A DNA stretch of 7,806 bases from Chloroflexi bacterium RBG_13_51_52 (GCA_001796525.1 MGMT01000087.1:1-7806); one strand, 5' to 3'; counted from the first letter of the stretch, positions 1-5,032 are shown. Program-made: numbers and translations. Notes: a model not told the origin generated them from the sequence alone.

Positions 1-408
1 GATAATATCTTTGCTGCCGAGTTCTTCATTAAGCGACTTGATAATTTCAGCGGCTTCGGTGGTGGGGATATGCCCGGCGGAGTAGTCGTCCATTTTACCG
101 TCGATAACACTGACGAGGTTGCAGCGGAAAACGACCTCATCATCAGCGATATCTATTCCTAGGCTTTTAGCCTCGATGGAAGCCCTGCCTCTGTAGTAGA
201 CAATGGGGTCATAGCCCATGACGGACATGCAGGCGCAGGCGCTGCTTGCTTCCATTCCGTCAGGCACGGTACGCACCAGTCCCAGAGAGCCCTGCTTTGC
301 CATGGCATCGAGGTGGGGGGTACGCGCCAGCTCGAGGCAGGTCTTGCCGCCTCTGGCCGGGATGGGGAGTCCGGCGGCGCCATCAATTATTAAAACAATA
401 TATTTCAT
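1..408 (-). CDS. apgM: 2,3-bisphosphoglycerate-independent phosphoglycerate mutase, archaeal (ApgM) type, N-terminal part
   Basis: This enzyme interconverts 3-phosphoglycerate and 2-phosphoglycerate in cytosolic glycolysis/gluconeogenesis, through a phosphoserine intermediate and bound divalent metals. Only the first 136 codons are in the window; the family is about 400 residues and the gene runs off the left edge. Visible family features are the N-terminal strand and metal-ligand Asp (KYIVLIIDGAAGLP, D9), a TPHLDAMAKQG segment (residues 30-40), the nucleophile-loop block ending in MSVMGYDP (61-68) with S56 at the nucleophile position by alignment from memory, and YYRGRASIEA just after. The residue after that Ser is Ala rather than the Asp seen in methanogen enzymes. 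The ATG at 408 is the only start giving the conserved N-terminus. No clear Shine-Dalgarno precedes it, so initiation may rely on an A/T-rich leader. The family call is firm; substrate specificity is inferred. Confidence 0.88.
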   Translation of the reverse strand, partial: MKYIVLIIDGAAGLPIPARGGKTCLELARTPHLDAMAKQGSLGLVRTVPDGMEASSACACMSVMGYDPIVYYRGRASIEAKSLGIDIADDEVVFRCNLVSVIDGKMDDYSAGHIPTTEAAEIIKSLNEELGSKDII

Positions 409-435
409 CTATACTTAACTATACAACACTTTATT

Positions 436-464
436 ATTTTATGAGCAGTTGCGCTTTTGCGCAA
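436..464 (-). promoter_or_regulatory. Candidate promoter of apgM, -35 TTGCGC / 17 bp / -10 TAAAAT
   Basis: On the minus strand TTGCGC (464-459) is separated by exactly 17 bp from TAAAAT (441-436). The predicted start is about 20 nt before the apgM ATG. The -35 match is only the TTG core, but the -10 matches 5 of 6 bases. The -35 lies in one arm of the 447-466 palindrome, so a protein binding there could control apgM. This is inference from spacing and consensus only. Confidence 0.35.
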
Positions 465-466
465 TT
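447..466. repeat. Inverted repeat with TTGCGC/GCGCAA arms
   Basis: The arms AGTTGCGC and GCGCAATT (8 bp with one G-T wobble) flank a TTTT loop. The minus-strand 10-mer AATTGCGCAA (466-457) recurs exactly at 4029-4038 beside fmt, and another TTGCGC lies at 473-478. It sits in the spacer between apgM and the tRNA. It could be an operator, a REP-like palindrome, or an RNA hairpin; no poly-T follows, so it is not a standard terminator. Confidence 0.5.
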
Positions 467-506
467 ACTCACTTGCGCGGATGCGACTTTTACCCTTTCT
501 CCCTGG

Positions 507-526
507 ATACCGACTTTCGTCGGTAT
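507..526. repeat. Short interspersed palindrome of the GGATnCC-TTTC-GGnAT kind
   Basis: ATACCGAC (507-514) and GTCGGTAT (519-526) form a perfect 8-bp inverted repeat around TTTC. With the flanking CCTGG it has the look of small dispersed palindromes known from many bacterial genomes, which have GGATTCC-type outer arms and a CTTTCG or CGAAAG centre. Only this copy is visible in the window, so membership of a dispersed family is an inference. Confidence 0.45.
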
Positions 527-542
527 GGTTTATTTATATTTC

Positions 543-572
543 TTGCTTAAACAGCCTGCATAGCTTTATAAT
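543..572 (+). promoter_or_regulatory. Promoter of tRNA-Pro, TTGCTT / 18 bp / TATAAT
   Basis: A perfect -10 hexamer TATAAT (567-572) lies 10 bases before the tRNA 5' end, with TTGCTT (543-548) 18 bp upstream as the -35. The predicted start near 579 gives a very short 5' leader, as is common for single bacterial tRNA genes. The position relative to a certain tRNA gene makes this the best supported promoter after that of the antitoxin. Confidence 0.6.
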
Positions 573-581
573 AAATAGCGA

Positions 582-660
582 CGGGGCGTAGCGCAGTCTG
601 GTTTAGCGCGCAGCGTTCGGGACGCTGAGGTCGGTGGTTCAAATCCACTCGCCCCGACCA
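582..660 (+). tRNA. tRNA-Pro (anticodon CGG)
   Basis: The sequence folds into a complete cloverleaf. The acceptor stem is CGGGGCG/CGCCCCG, the D stem GCGC/GCGC with an 11-nt loop (595-605), the anticodon stem CAGCG/CGCTG with loop TTCGGGA (616-622) and anticodon CGG at 618-620, the variable loop has 5 nt, and the T arm is GGTGG/CCACT around TTCAAAT. The discriminator is A657 and CCA (658-660) is encoded. The C1-G72 pair, A73 and G37 are the identity features expected of bacterial tRNA-Pro, and the molecule reads CCG codons. No intrinsic terminator is visible after it; the convergent toxin gene ends three bases downstream. Confidence 0.97.
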
Positions 661-663
661 TGC

Positions 664-942
664 TTAAAGTCCTTTATAGGTCCGTTCACTCCTCCTGGCT
701 ATCCGCTCTACATATACTATCTTGTTCTCAACATCAACAGGATATATTACCCTATAATCCCTTACCCTTACACGATATAGATTAGTTCCAGACTTAGTTT
801 TGGAGCGTACCAACTCCGAACGCACTGACCCCGGGTCTTCTTCAAGAGTATGATTTACCTTTGATATAACAAGAAAATCTCCGGGATTCAGGTGGAGAAA
901 TGCTTTCTCGGCCTGACGGCTCAAAACTACTTTATATTTCAC
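664..942 (-). CDS. RelE/ParE-superfamily toxin of a type II toxin-antitoxin module
   Basis: This is a 92-aa basic protein with the layout of RelE/ParE-fold toxins: an opening strand (KYKVVLSRQAEKAFLHL), a helical segment to about residue 35, then the strand block YRVRVRDYRVIYPV (56-69) and VYVERIARRSERTY (77-89). R57, R59, R61, R64, R80 and R83/R84 are candidates for the basic active-site surface. RelE members cleave mRNA on the ribosome and ParE members poison gyrase; sequence alone does not separate them here, although the YRxRxxDYRxIY pattern is typical of RelE-like proteins. The start is GTG (942-940), overlapping the antitoxin stop by 4 bp, so translation is probably coupled. The stop is only three bases from the tRNA end on the opposite strand. 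No truncation is visible. Confidence 0.85.
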   Translation of the reverse strand: MKYKVVLSRQAEKAFLHLNPGDFLVISKVNHTLEEDPGSVRSELVRSKTKSGTNLYRVRVRDYRVIYPVDVENKIVYVERIARRSERTYKGL

Positions 943-1208
943 CTGTCTTTATGACTTTCTTTCCATTTGCGCTCGACTTCTTCCAGCGGGATATATTTTT
1001 GGTCTCCCTTTTGCTTTTCTTTGATGATTTCACGTACGTCCTGATCATCCTCCAGCATTTCCAGCACGGCTTCCCTGATGAGGTTTGCCATAGAAGTGCG
1101 TCTTTCAAATGCCAAACGCCTCAACTCCTCGTGGTGCTCTTCGGTTAAAAAGATGGTCGTCCTCTTGAGTTTGGTATTCTTCCCGGTTTTGGGCTTGACT
1201 AATGTCAT
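939..1208 (-). CDS. Ribbon-helix-helix antitoxin (CopG/Arc-type DNA-binding)
   Basis: This 89-aa protein is predicted to bind and neutralise the toxin encoded directly downstream and to repress its own operon. Residues about 15-52 (KRTTIFLTEEHHEELRRLAF... with SMANLIREAVLEML) show the RHH pattern: a short beta strand of alternating residues, helix A, a turn with T/S-x-x-N/A, and helix B. The charged C-terminal tail (KEKQKGDQKYIPLEEVERKW) is the usual toxin-binding region. I chose ATG 1208 because AGGGGG (1222-1217) lies 8 nt upstream. In-frame GTG 1217 and ATG 1214 are too close to that site, or within it, and would add only 3 or 2 residues. The stop TGA overlaps the toxin GTG. The promoter lies in the end of mazG. 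Confidence 0.87.
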   Translation of the reverse strand: MTLVKPKTGKNTKLKRTTIFLTEEHHEELRRLAFERRTSMANLIREAVLEMLEDDQDVREIIKEKQKGDQKYIPLEEVERKWKESHKDR

Positions 1209-1226
1209 CTCCATCACCCCCTGGAG

Positions 1227-1258
1227 TATATGATAACATATATATGCTTAGATGTCTA
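1227..1258 (-). promoter_or_regulatory. Antitoxin-toxin promoter with palindromic operator over the -10
   Basis: On the minus strand TAGACA (1258-1253, 5 of 6 matches) and TATCAT (1235-1230, 5 of 6 matches) are separated by exactly 17 bp. The -35 lies inside the last codons of mazG. The perfect inverted repeat TATATG-ATAA-CATATA (1227-1242) covers the -10, and CATATATATG (1237-1246) is a further 10-bp palindrome. This arrangement fits repression by the RHH antitoxin, as is usual for type II modules. The binding itself is inferred. Confidence 0.55.
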
Positions 1259-2030
1259 TATGTTTCTTGGCTTCCTCCCAGAGTTCGTCCCATTCCTTTA
1301 GGGAAAGCTTCTGCAGTTCTTTGCCGCGCTGGCGGCAGAGTTCTTCCACTTTAGAAAAACGGCGATAAAACTTGCGGTTGGCTTCCCGCAGCGCCACTTC
1401 AGCGTCGATGCCCTGCCAGCGGGCGAAGTTGACCATGGTAAATAGCAGGTCGCCGAACTCCTGCTCTTTTTCTTCACGGCTGCCGGCTTCTTTGATTTCC
1501 CGTATCTCTTCAATCAGCTTATCGATGACGCCTTCAATGTTTTCCCATTCAAAGCCGACACGCACGGCACGGCGCGATATTTCATAGGCATAAGCCAGTG
1601 CCGGCATTTCTTCAGGCACGCCCTCAAGCATGGAGACTCCCTCTTCCCGTTCCTCTTCTTTTAAAGCCTCCCAGTTGTGCATTACTTCTTCAGCGTCTTT
1701 AACTTTTTTCGAGCCGAAGATATGAGGATGGCGGCGCACTATCTTACTGGAGATGCTGCTGATAACATCGCCGATTTCAAACTCCCCAGTGTCTTTGGCT
1801 ATCTGGGCGTGCAAGACAATCTGCAAAAGAAGGTCGCCCAGCTCCTCACACAGTTTAGCGGCATCGGCTTCGTCCAGCGTTTCCAGGACCTCGTAAGTTT
1901 CCGAGAGCAGGTTTTCACGCAGGGTCTGGTGGGTCTGCTCTTTATCCCAGGGACAACCGTCCGGGGCGCGCAGCCGGGCGATTATCTCCACCAGGGTATC
2001 GAATTTATGCAAATTTTCAGGCGAAGTCAA
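1248..2030 (-). CDS. mazG: Nucleoside triphosphate pyrophosphohydrolase MazG
   Basis: MazG hydrolyses (d)NTPs to the monophosphate and pyrophosphate in the cytosol, and in E. coli also dampens ppGpp-linked responses. The 260-aa length matches the full two-domain bacterial enzyme. The N-terminal domain opens with LRAPDGCPWDKEQTHQTLR (20-38), followed by the metal-binding helices with E44, E47, E62, E63 and D66 (SETYEVLE... EELGDLLLQ). The linker holds RRHPHIFG (99-106) and NWEALKEEE (119-127). The C-terminal domain repeats the metal motif at EEIREIKEA (174-182) and EFGDLLF (191-197). Both catalytic quartets look intact. The start is TTG at 2030, supported by AAGGAGG (2043-2037) with 6-nt spacing; no nearby ATG offers this. 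The antitoxin start lies 39 bp downstream on the same strand, recalling the mazEF-mazG linkage of E. coli, although that module has its own promoter. Confidence 0.96.
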   Translation of the reverse strand: MTSPENLHKFDTLVEIIARLRAPDGCPWDKEQTHQTLRENLLSETYEVLETLDEADAAKLCEELGDLLLQIVLHAQIAKDTGEFEIGDVISSISSKIVRRHPHIFGSKKVKDAEEVMHNWEALKEEEREEGVSMLEGVPEEMPALAYAYEISRRAVRVGFEWENIEGVIDKLIEEIREIKEAGSREEKEQEFGDLLFTMVNFARWQGIDAEVALREANRKFYRRFSKVEELCRQRGKELQKLSLKEWDELWEEAKKHIDI

Positions 2031-2216
2031 GGGCAGCCTCCTTAATCCAATATTACCCTCAAAGCAGCAGGAGCCTCTTTATCCTTCAAAAGATACCAAA
2101 TTTTCTCCCTTAAATTCAACATATCCCAAGTTTTTATATTTCTCCAGTTTGTTATTGGGTAATAACCCTTAATTATTTTAGGTAAAAACTCTCAATCATA
2201 TTGGAGGTATCCTGAC

Positions 2217-2245
2217 TTAATAGGTGAAAAGTAAACAGATATAAT
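2217..2245 (+). promoter_or_regulatory. Candidate promoter of the sensor operon, TTAATA / 17 bp / TATAAT
   Basis: A perfect TATAAT (2240-2245) lies 17 bp after TTAATA (2217-2222, 4 of 6 matches to TTGACA). The predicted start is near 2252, about 80 nt before the ATG. The leader would therefore begin at the GGATAA/TTATCC inverted-repeat cluster. The call rests on consensus match and spacing only. Confidence 0.5.
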
Positions 2246-2250
2246 TAATA

Positions 2251-2284
2251 GGATAACTTTATCCGTATCAACAACACGGATAAA
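2251..2284 (+). promoter_or_regulatory. Overlapping inverted repeats in the sensor leader
   Basis: Three half-sites occur in 34 bases: GGATAA (2251-2256), TTTATCCGT (2258-2266) and ACGGATAAA (2276-2284). The second and third form a perfect 9-bp inverted repeat with a 9-nt loop. The first and second form a 6-bp repeat with a 2-nt spacer. The middle element can pair with only one partner at a time. The position at or just after the predicted transcription start fits either a repressor operator with three half-sites or an RNA switch. No poly-T follows, so a transcription attenuator is unlikely. Confidence 0.5.
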
Positions 2285-2331
2285 TGCATGTATATTTTTC
2301 GAATATTTTTCATGAGGAGAAAATATAATAT

Positions 2332-3693
2332 ATGAAAATTCGAGATTTGATTTTGGCCGTGCTGATATTAGGCATGGTTATCAGTACGGGAACGCTTGTA
2401 GCCTTTTCTTCTAATGGCATAAGCGATATCAAAAACACCACTTCCGAAGCAAGTTCAGGGGAACTGTTAGCCACCGCCAGTAAAAACCTGGAGTATGTGG
2501 CTATCGGTTTCCGCGATTCTCTTGACGCCCAGATGCAAAACCAGTATAAAATGGTAAAGTCGTGGGCTCTGGAACCTTCCCTGTTAGAGGTGGCGAAGAA
2601 CGCCCAGAGCTATTCTAAAGAAGAGCTCTACGAAATGTGGAGCGCCGAGACGACGCGAGAATATGTCAGCGCTTTGGGCACCGGAGACGGCAACCCGGAT
2701 AATGACTTATCTCCTTCAGCATCTCAATACCTTGTCGACCTTGCTGCAAGTACCGGTTATCCGGAAATATTCATCACCGATTACAGGGGTTATACCGTTT
2801 CCGCCAGTGACGCCACTTTTAAATTTGATAGTGGTCCTGATGATTGGAGAGTCTTTTTACAGTCCGGAATTCCCACCTTTACAAAATATAATATGAACAA
2901 CCCGGACAGGGGTGGCGAGGTCTGGTATACAGCCGCTAATGATGCAGCGGATGGTTTCTATGTCGGTAGTATTGTCTGGAACGATAACTCCAGTACATGG
3001 GGAATCGATATAGTCAGCCAGCTGAAAGACCCCGAAACCGATGAGTACCTGGGGCAGATTAAGGCTGTCTTCGACTATGGCACATTCATCGACCGATTCG
3101 TGAATGTTGAAAACCTGGATGTATATGAAATTAAAGTAGTAGACCATTATGGGATTGTCGTGGCTACATCACTGGAAGACAAGGCAAAGGTCAACAACGT
3201 AAGCTTTAGTTTGAAGGACGATACCAGTTTCAAGAATGCTATCGCTGAAGGTTCCGGCAGCATTGCCAACAGCTATGCAGATGAAAATGGTCAGGATGTA
3301 TTCGCCGGCTATGCCCAGTCAAATGATGTCAACGGACTCGTCACGATGGTTAGCAAGAGGGCGGCGGACATAACGGCACCTATCGATGCGTTTATCGGGA
3401 CATTACAGTCCAGCATCGGGGACCAAAGCTCCAGCCTGCAAAGGAATATGATTATCATCGGCGCTGTTGTTGCTGTTATAATAATCGTATTGGCAGCCCT
3501 TATCATGAGAGCTAAAGTCTCGGTCCCGCTAAAGAAACTCACCACGGTTTCGGAGAAACTCTCCAAAGGCGAGATTGAAGGTCTGGAGATAGATATCAAG
3601 GGCAAGGATGAAATCAGCAGCTTCGGTGAAAGCTTCAAGGGTGTCCTGGCTGCTTTCAACTTCCTCAAAGATGAAGCGGAAAAGAAGAATTAA
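2332..3693 (+). CDS. Membrane sensor with extracellular Cache-like domain and HAMP, no output domain
   Basis: This 453-aa protein has the front half of a chemoreceptor or sensor kinase. Residues 6-26 form an uncleaved membrane anchor. An extracellular region of about 345 residues follows, with Cache-type sequence around YPEIFITDYRGYTVSASD, the FDSGPDDWRVFLQSG stretch, GIDIVSQL, and a second unit near IKVVDHYGIVVATS, suggesting a double Cache ligand-binding domain. A second membrane helix starts at M373 (MIIIGAVVAVIIIVLAALIM), and a HAMP-like linker runs from about 392 (VPLKKLTTVSEKLSKGEI, then GKDEISSFGESFKG). The protein ends 15-20 residues later at DEAEKKN, with no kinase, methyl-accepting, cyclase, GGDEF or phosphatase domain. 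The next gene follows after 11 bp in another frame, so a simple frameshift split is not obvious. The Cache and HAMP calls are from pattern; the ligand is unknown. Signalling may require a partner, possibly the downstream small protein. Confidence 0.85.
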   Translation: MKIRDLILAVLILGMVISTGTLVAFSSNGISDIKNTTSEASSGELLATASKNLEYVAIGFRDSLDAQMQNQYKMVKSWALEPSLLEVAKNAQSYSKEELYEMWSAETTREYVSALGTGDGNPDNDLSPSASQYLVDLAASTGYPEIFITDYRGYTVSASDATFKFDSGPDDWRVFLQSGIPTFTKYNMNNPDRGGEVWYTAANDAADGFYVGSIVWNDNSSTWGIDIVSQLKDPETDEYLGQIKAVFDYGTFIDRFVNVENLDVYEIKVVDHYGIVVATSLEDKAKVNNVSFSLKDDTSFKNAIAEGSGSIANSYADENGQDVFAGYAQSNDVNGLVTMVSKRAADITAPIDAFIGTLQSSIGDQSSSLQRNMIIIGAVVAVIIIVLAALIMRAKVSVPLKKLTTVSEKLSKGEIEGLEIDIKGKDEISSFGESFKGVLAAFNFLKDEAEKKN

Positions 3694-3704
3694 GGTGAAT
3701 TGAT

Positions 3705-3893
3705 ATGGGAACAATACTGGCATCTTATTTCGATAAAGCCAAGGAAGCCGGGGGCATTGCCGCGCAGGTTAAACTGGCGATGTTAACAAAAATGGCCCGC
3801 GCGACCGCGGTTCAAGCCCCTGACTCCGCCGTAAATATAAAAACTTTTGATGAGGCGATAAAGCAAATTTATCAAAATCTGAATAAGACATAG
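3705..3893 (+). CDS. Small soluble protein of unknown function, coupled to the sensor
   Basis: I do not recognise this 62-aa protein. It has no membrane segment, no Cys or His, and looks mainly helical: a first helix around ILASYFDKAKEAGG (4-17), a basic-hydrophobic segment VKLAMLTKMARATA (22-35), a short break at QAPDSAVN (37-44), and a last amphipathic helix IKTFDEAIKQIYQNL (45-59). It is likely real. AAGGTG (3692-3697) gives a Shine-Dalgarno with 7-nt spacing, the gap to the sensor stop is 11 bp, and a strong terminator lies about 60 bases after its stop, defining a two-gene unit. Its place directly behind a HAMP-ended sensor suggests a cytoplasmic partner or adaptor; that is inference. 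Chance ORF status cannot be excluded without homologues. Confidence 0.72.
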   Translation: MGTILASYFDKAKEAGGIAAQVKLAMLTKMARATAVQAPDSAVNIKTFDEAIKQIYQNLNKT

Positions 3894-3952
3894 AATCTGC
3901 CAGCAGTATTCTTAATAAAAAGCACAAGCAAAACAACAGTTGACAGAGATTC

Positions 3953-3987
3953 AAGCAGGCGGGTCTTAATTACCCGCCTGTTTTTTT
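3953..3987 (+). terminator. Rho-independent terminator of the sensor operon
   Basis: CAGGCGGGT (3956-3964) and ACCCGCCTG (3972-3980) form a perfect 9-bp GC-rich stem with loop CTTAATT. The right arm is followed directly by seven T (3981-3987), and the stem can extend by further A-T/G-T pairs at its base. It acts on plus-strand transcripts; the minus strand lacks a following T run, so it does not serve fmt. Confidence 0.94.
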
Positions 3988-4023
3988 AGAGATTACAGCC
4001 GGAACCGTGCGTTATTGCGCATA

Positions 4024-4064
4024 AGAGGAATTGCGCAATTGCGCCAATTAAGGTAGAATCCTCT
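4024..4064. repeat. Nested palindromes with TTGCGC units after fmt
   Basis: AATTGCGCAATT (4029-4040) and GCGCAATTGCGC (4033-4044) are overlapping perfect 12-bp palindromes. An imperfect third arm, GCGCCAATT, follows to 4049. An outer pair, AGAGGA (4024-4029) and TCCTCT (4059-4064), encloses them and touches the fmt stop. Another TTGCGC lies at 4014-4019. The core matches the spacer element at 457-466. The RNA could fold at the fmt 3' end, but no poly-T follows in the fmt direction. Confidence 0.55.
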
Positions 4065-5001
4065 AGCCTGGCAACGCGGCGCTGATAAAGTCGCGCTGTC
4101 CTCTTAAAAACTCGGCGGCGGACATGGCTTTTTTACCGGCATATTGCACGTTCAGCACCCCGAGGATGCCATCTCCCGTAGTGATGCCCAGTCCCCCCTC
4201 AATGGAGGGAAGAGCCACCACGCGTCCGGGTCCTATATCACTCTTATCGGGTGAAACGACAGCCTCGTTTATTTTTAACTGTTTGCCGCGCCAGTACGTA
4301 AAGCAACCGGGCCATGGATAGTAAGCGCGCACGCGTCGCCAGATAGCCAGCGCCGGCTGCTGCCAGTCGATTTCCCCATCCTTTTTTGTCACCTGCCCTA
4401 AGTAGCTAGCTTTCGACTCATCCTGGGGGAGGGGAGTAATTTCACCGCGCAACCAGCCGGAGAGGGCTTCCTCTAACAGATGGGCGCCTACCAAGGAAAG
4501 TTTATCGGTTAGGGTGCCGGTATTATCCAGCGATGATACAGGTACTGCCGCGGTCTCCAATACGGGACCGGTATCCAGTTTAAATCTCACCAGCTGAATG
4601 CTGACTCCGGTAAAATCATCGCCCGCCAGTATCGCCGCCGCGACCGGCGAAGCGCCGCGGTGCCTCGGCAACAAAGAAAAGTGTACGTTCAGGCACTCGC
4701 GGGGCGGTATATCCAGCAATGCCTGCGGCAGAATCTGGCCGTAAGCGCAGACCACGATGATATCCGGCTTTAAAGCCGTCAGCTTGGCTAATACTTCCTG
4801 GGATTTAATATTTTCCGTCTGTAATACAGGTATTCCCCAACGCAAGGCAGCCTCTTTGACCGGCGAGAGCGCCAGAGCACGACCCCTACCCGACGGCCTG
4901 TCCGGCTGCGTGTACACCGCGACAACCTCATATTCAGCTATAAGCAGCTGCTCCAGCGAGGGCACGGCAAAGCGCGGTGAACCCATGAAAACAATGCGCA
5001 A
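4063..5001 (-). CDS. fmt: Methionyl-tRNA formyltransferase
   Basis: Fmt transfers a formyl group from 10-formyl-tetrahydrofolate to methionyl-tRNA(fMet), which bacterial translation initiation requires; it acts in the cytosol. At 312 aa it has the usual length. The N-terminal Rossmann-like formyltransferase domain starts RIVFMGSPRFAVPSL and includes the catalytic segment NVHFSLLPRHRGASPVAAAI (the Asn and His are the general catalytic pair) and LDTGPVL (Asp of the triad). The C-terminal OB-like tRNA-binding domain begins around ARIWRRVRAYYPWPG-type sequence and ends near AEFLRGQRDFISAALPG. The start is TTG (5001-4999), because GGAGGT (5013-5008) stands 6 nt before it and translation begins at the conserved RIVFMGS. 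A TTG seven codons upstream would read through the ribosome site. No def gene accompanies it here, unlike many bacteria. The gene is divergent from dnaA. Confidence 0.97.
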   Translation of the reverse strand: MRIVFMGSPRFAVPSLEQLLIAEYEVVAVYTQPDRPSGRGRALALSPVKEAALRWGIPVLQTENIKSQEVLAKLTALKPDIIVVCAYGQILPQALLDIPPRECLNVHFSLLPRHRGASPVAAAILAGDDFTGVSIQLVRFKLDTGPVLETAAVPVSSLDNTGTLTDKLSLVGAHLLEEALSGWLRGEITPLPQDESKASYLGQVTKKDGEIDWQQPALAIWRRVRAYYPWPGCFTYWRGKQLKINEAVVSPDKSDIGPGRVVALPSIEGGLGITTGDGILGVLNVQYAGKKAMSAAEFLRGQRDFISAALPG

Positions 5002-5007
5002 AATACT

Positions 5008-5032
5008 ACCTCCAGACGCCAAAATTCTAGCA
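5008..5032 (-). promoter_or_regulatory. Candidate extended -10 promoter and ribosome site of fmt
   Basis: On the minus strand an extended -10, TGCTAGAAT (5032-5024), stands 11 bases before the Shine-Dalgarno GGAGGT (5013-5008), giving a short leader. No good -35 is visible; a run of eight A lies at 5048-5041 on this strand where it could act as an UP-like element. The Shine-Dalgarno fixes the TTG start. The promoter part is tentative. Confidence 0.35.

Larger units (their letters stand above)
2044..2331. other. AT-rich divergent intergenic region between mazG and the sensor gene
   Basis: No coding sequence is visible. The right third carries the sensor promoter, leader repeats and ribosome binding site, described separately. 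On the mazG side I see no convincing sigma-70 promoter; TAATAT near 2050 on the minus strand lacks a properly spaced -35. TTTATCC occurs at 2078-2084 as well as in the leader inverted repeat. The sensor Shine-Dalgarno is GAGGAG (2314-2319), a rather long 12 nt from its ATG. Confidence 0.6.

Noticed and set aside
246..563. Plus-strand ORF of 105 aa over the apgM start and spacer
   Set aside because: It is antisense to the conserved ApgM reading frame, then runs through palindromes; no ribosome site and no protein-like pattern.
900..1148. Plus-strand ORF of 82 aa across the toxin-antitoxin pair
   Set aside because: It is antisense to two well supported genes; its Phe-rich sequence is the complement of Lys/Glu-rich antitoxin codons.
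664..1208. Identification of the module as mazEF because of the mazG neighbour
   Set aside because: The antitoxin is a ribbon-helix-helix protein and the toxin has a RelE/ParE pattern; neither resembles MazE or MazF.
1677..2045. Plus-strand ORF of 122 aa inside mazG
   Set aside because: It is a shadow of the mazG frame, which has complete MazG motifs and a strong ribosome site.
2332..3893. Sensor and small protein as one gene split by a frameshift
   Set aside because: The sensor ends naturally after HAMP, the small gene has its own ribosome site and start in another frame, and the small protein does not look like a kinase or MCP fragment. Kept as a refutation test only.
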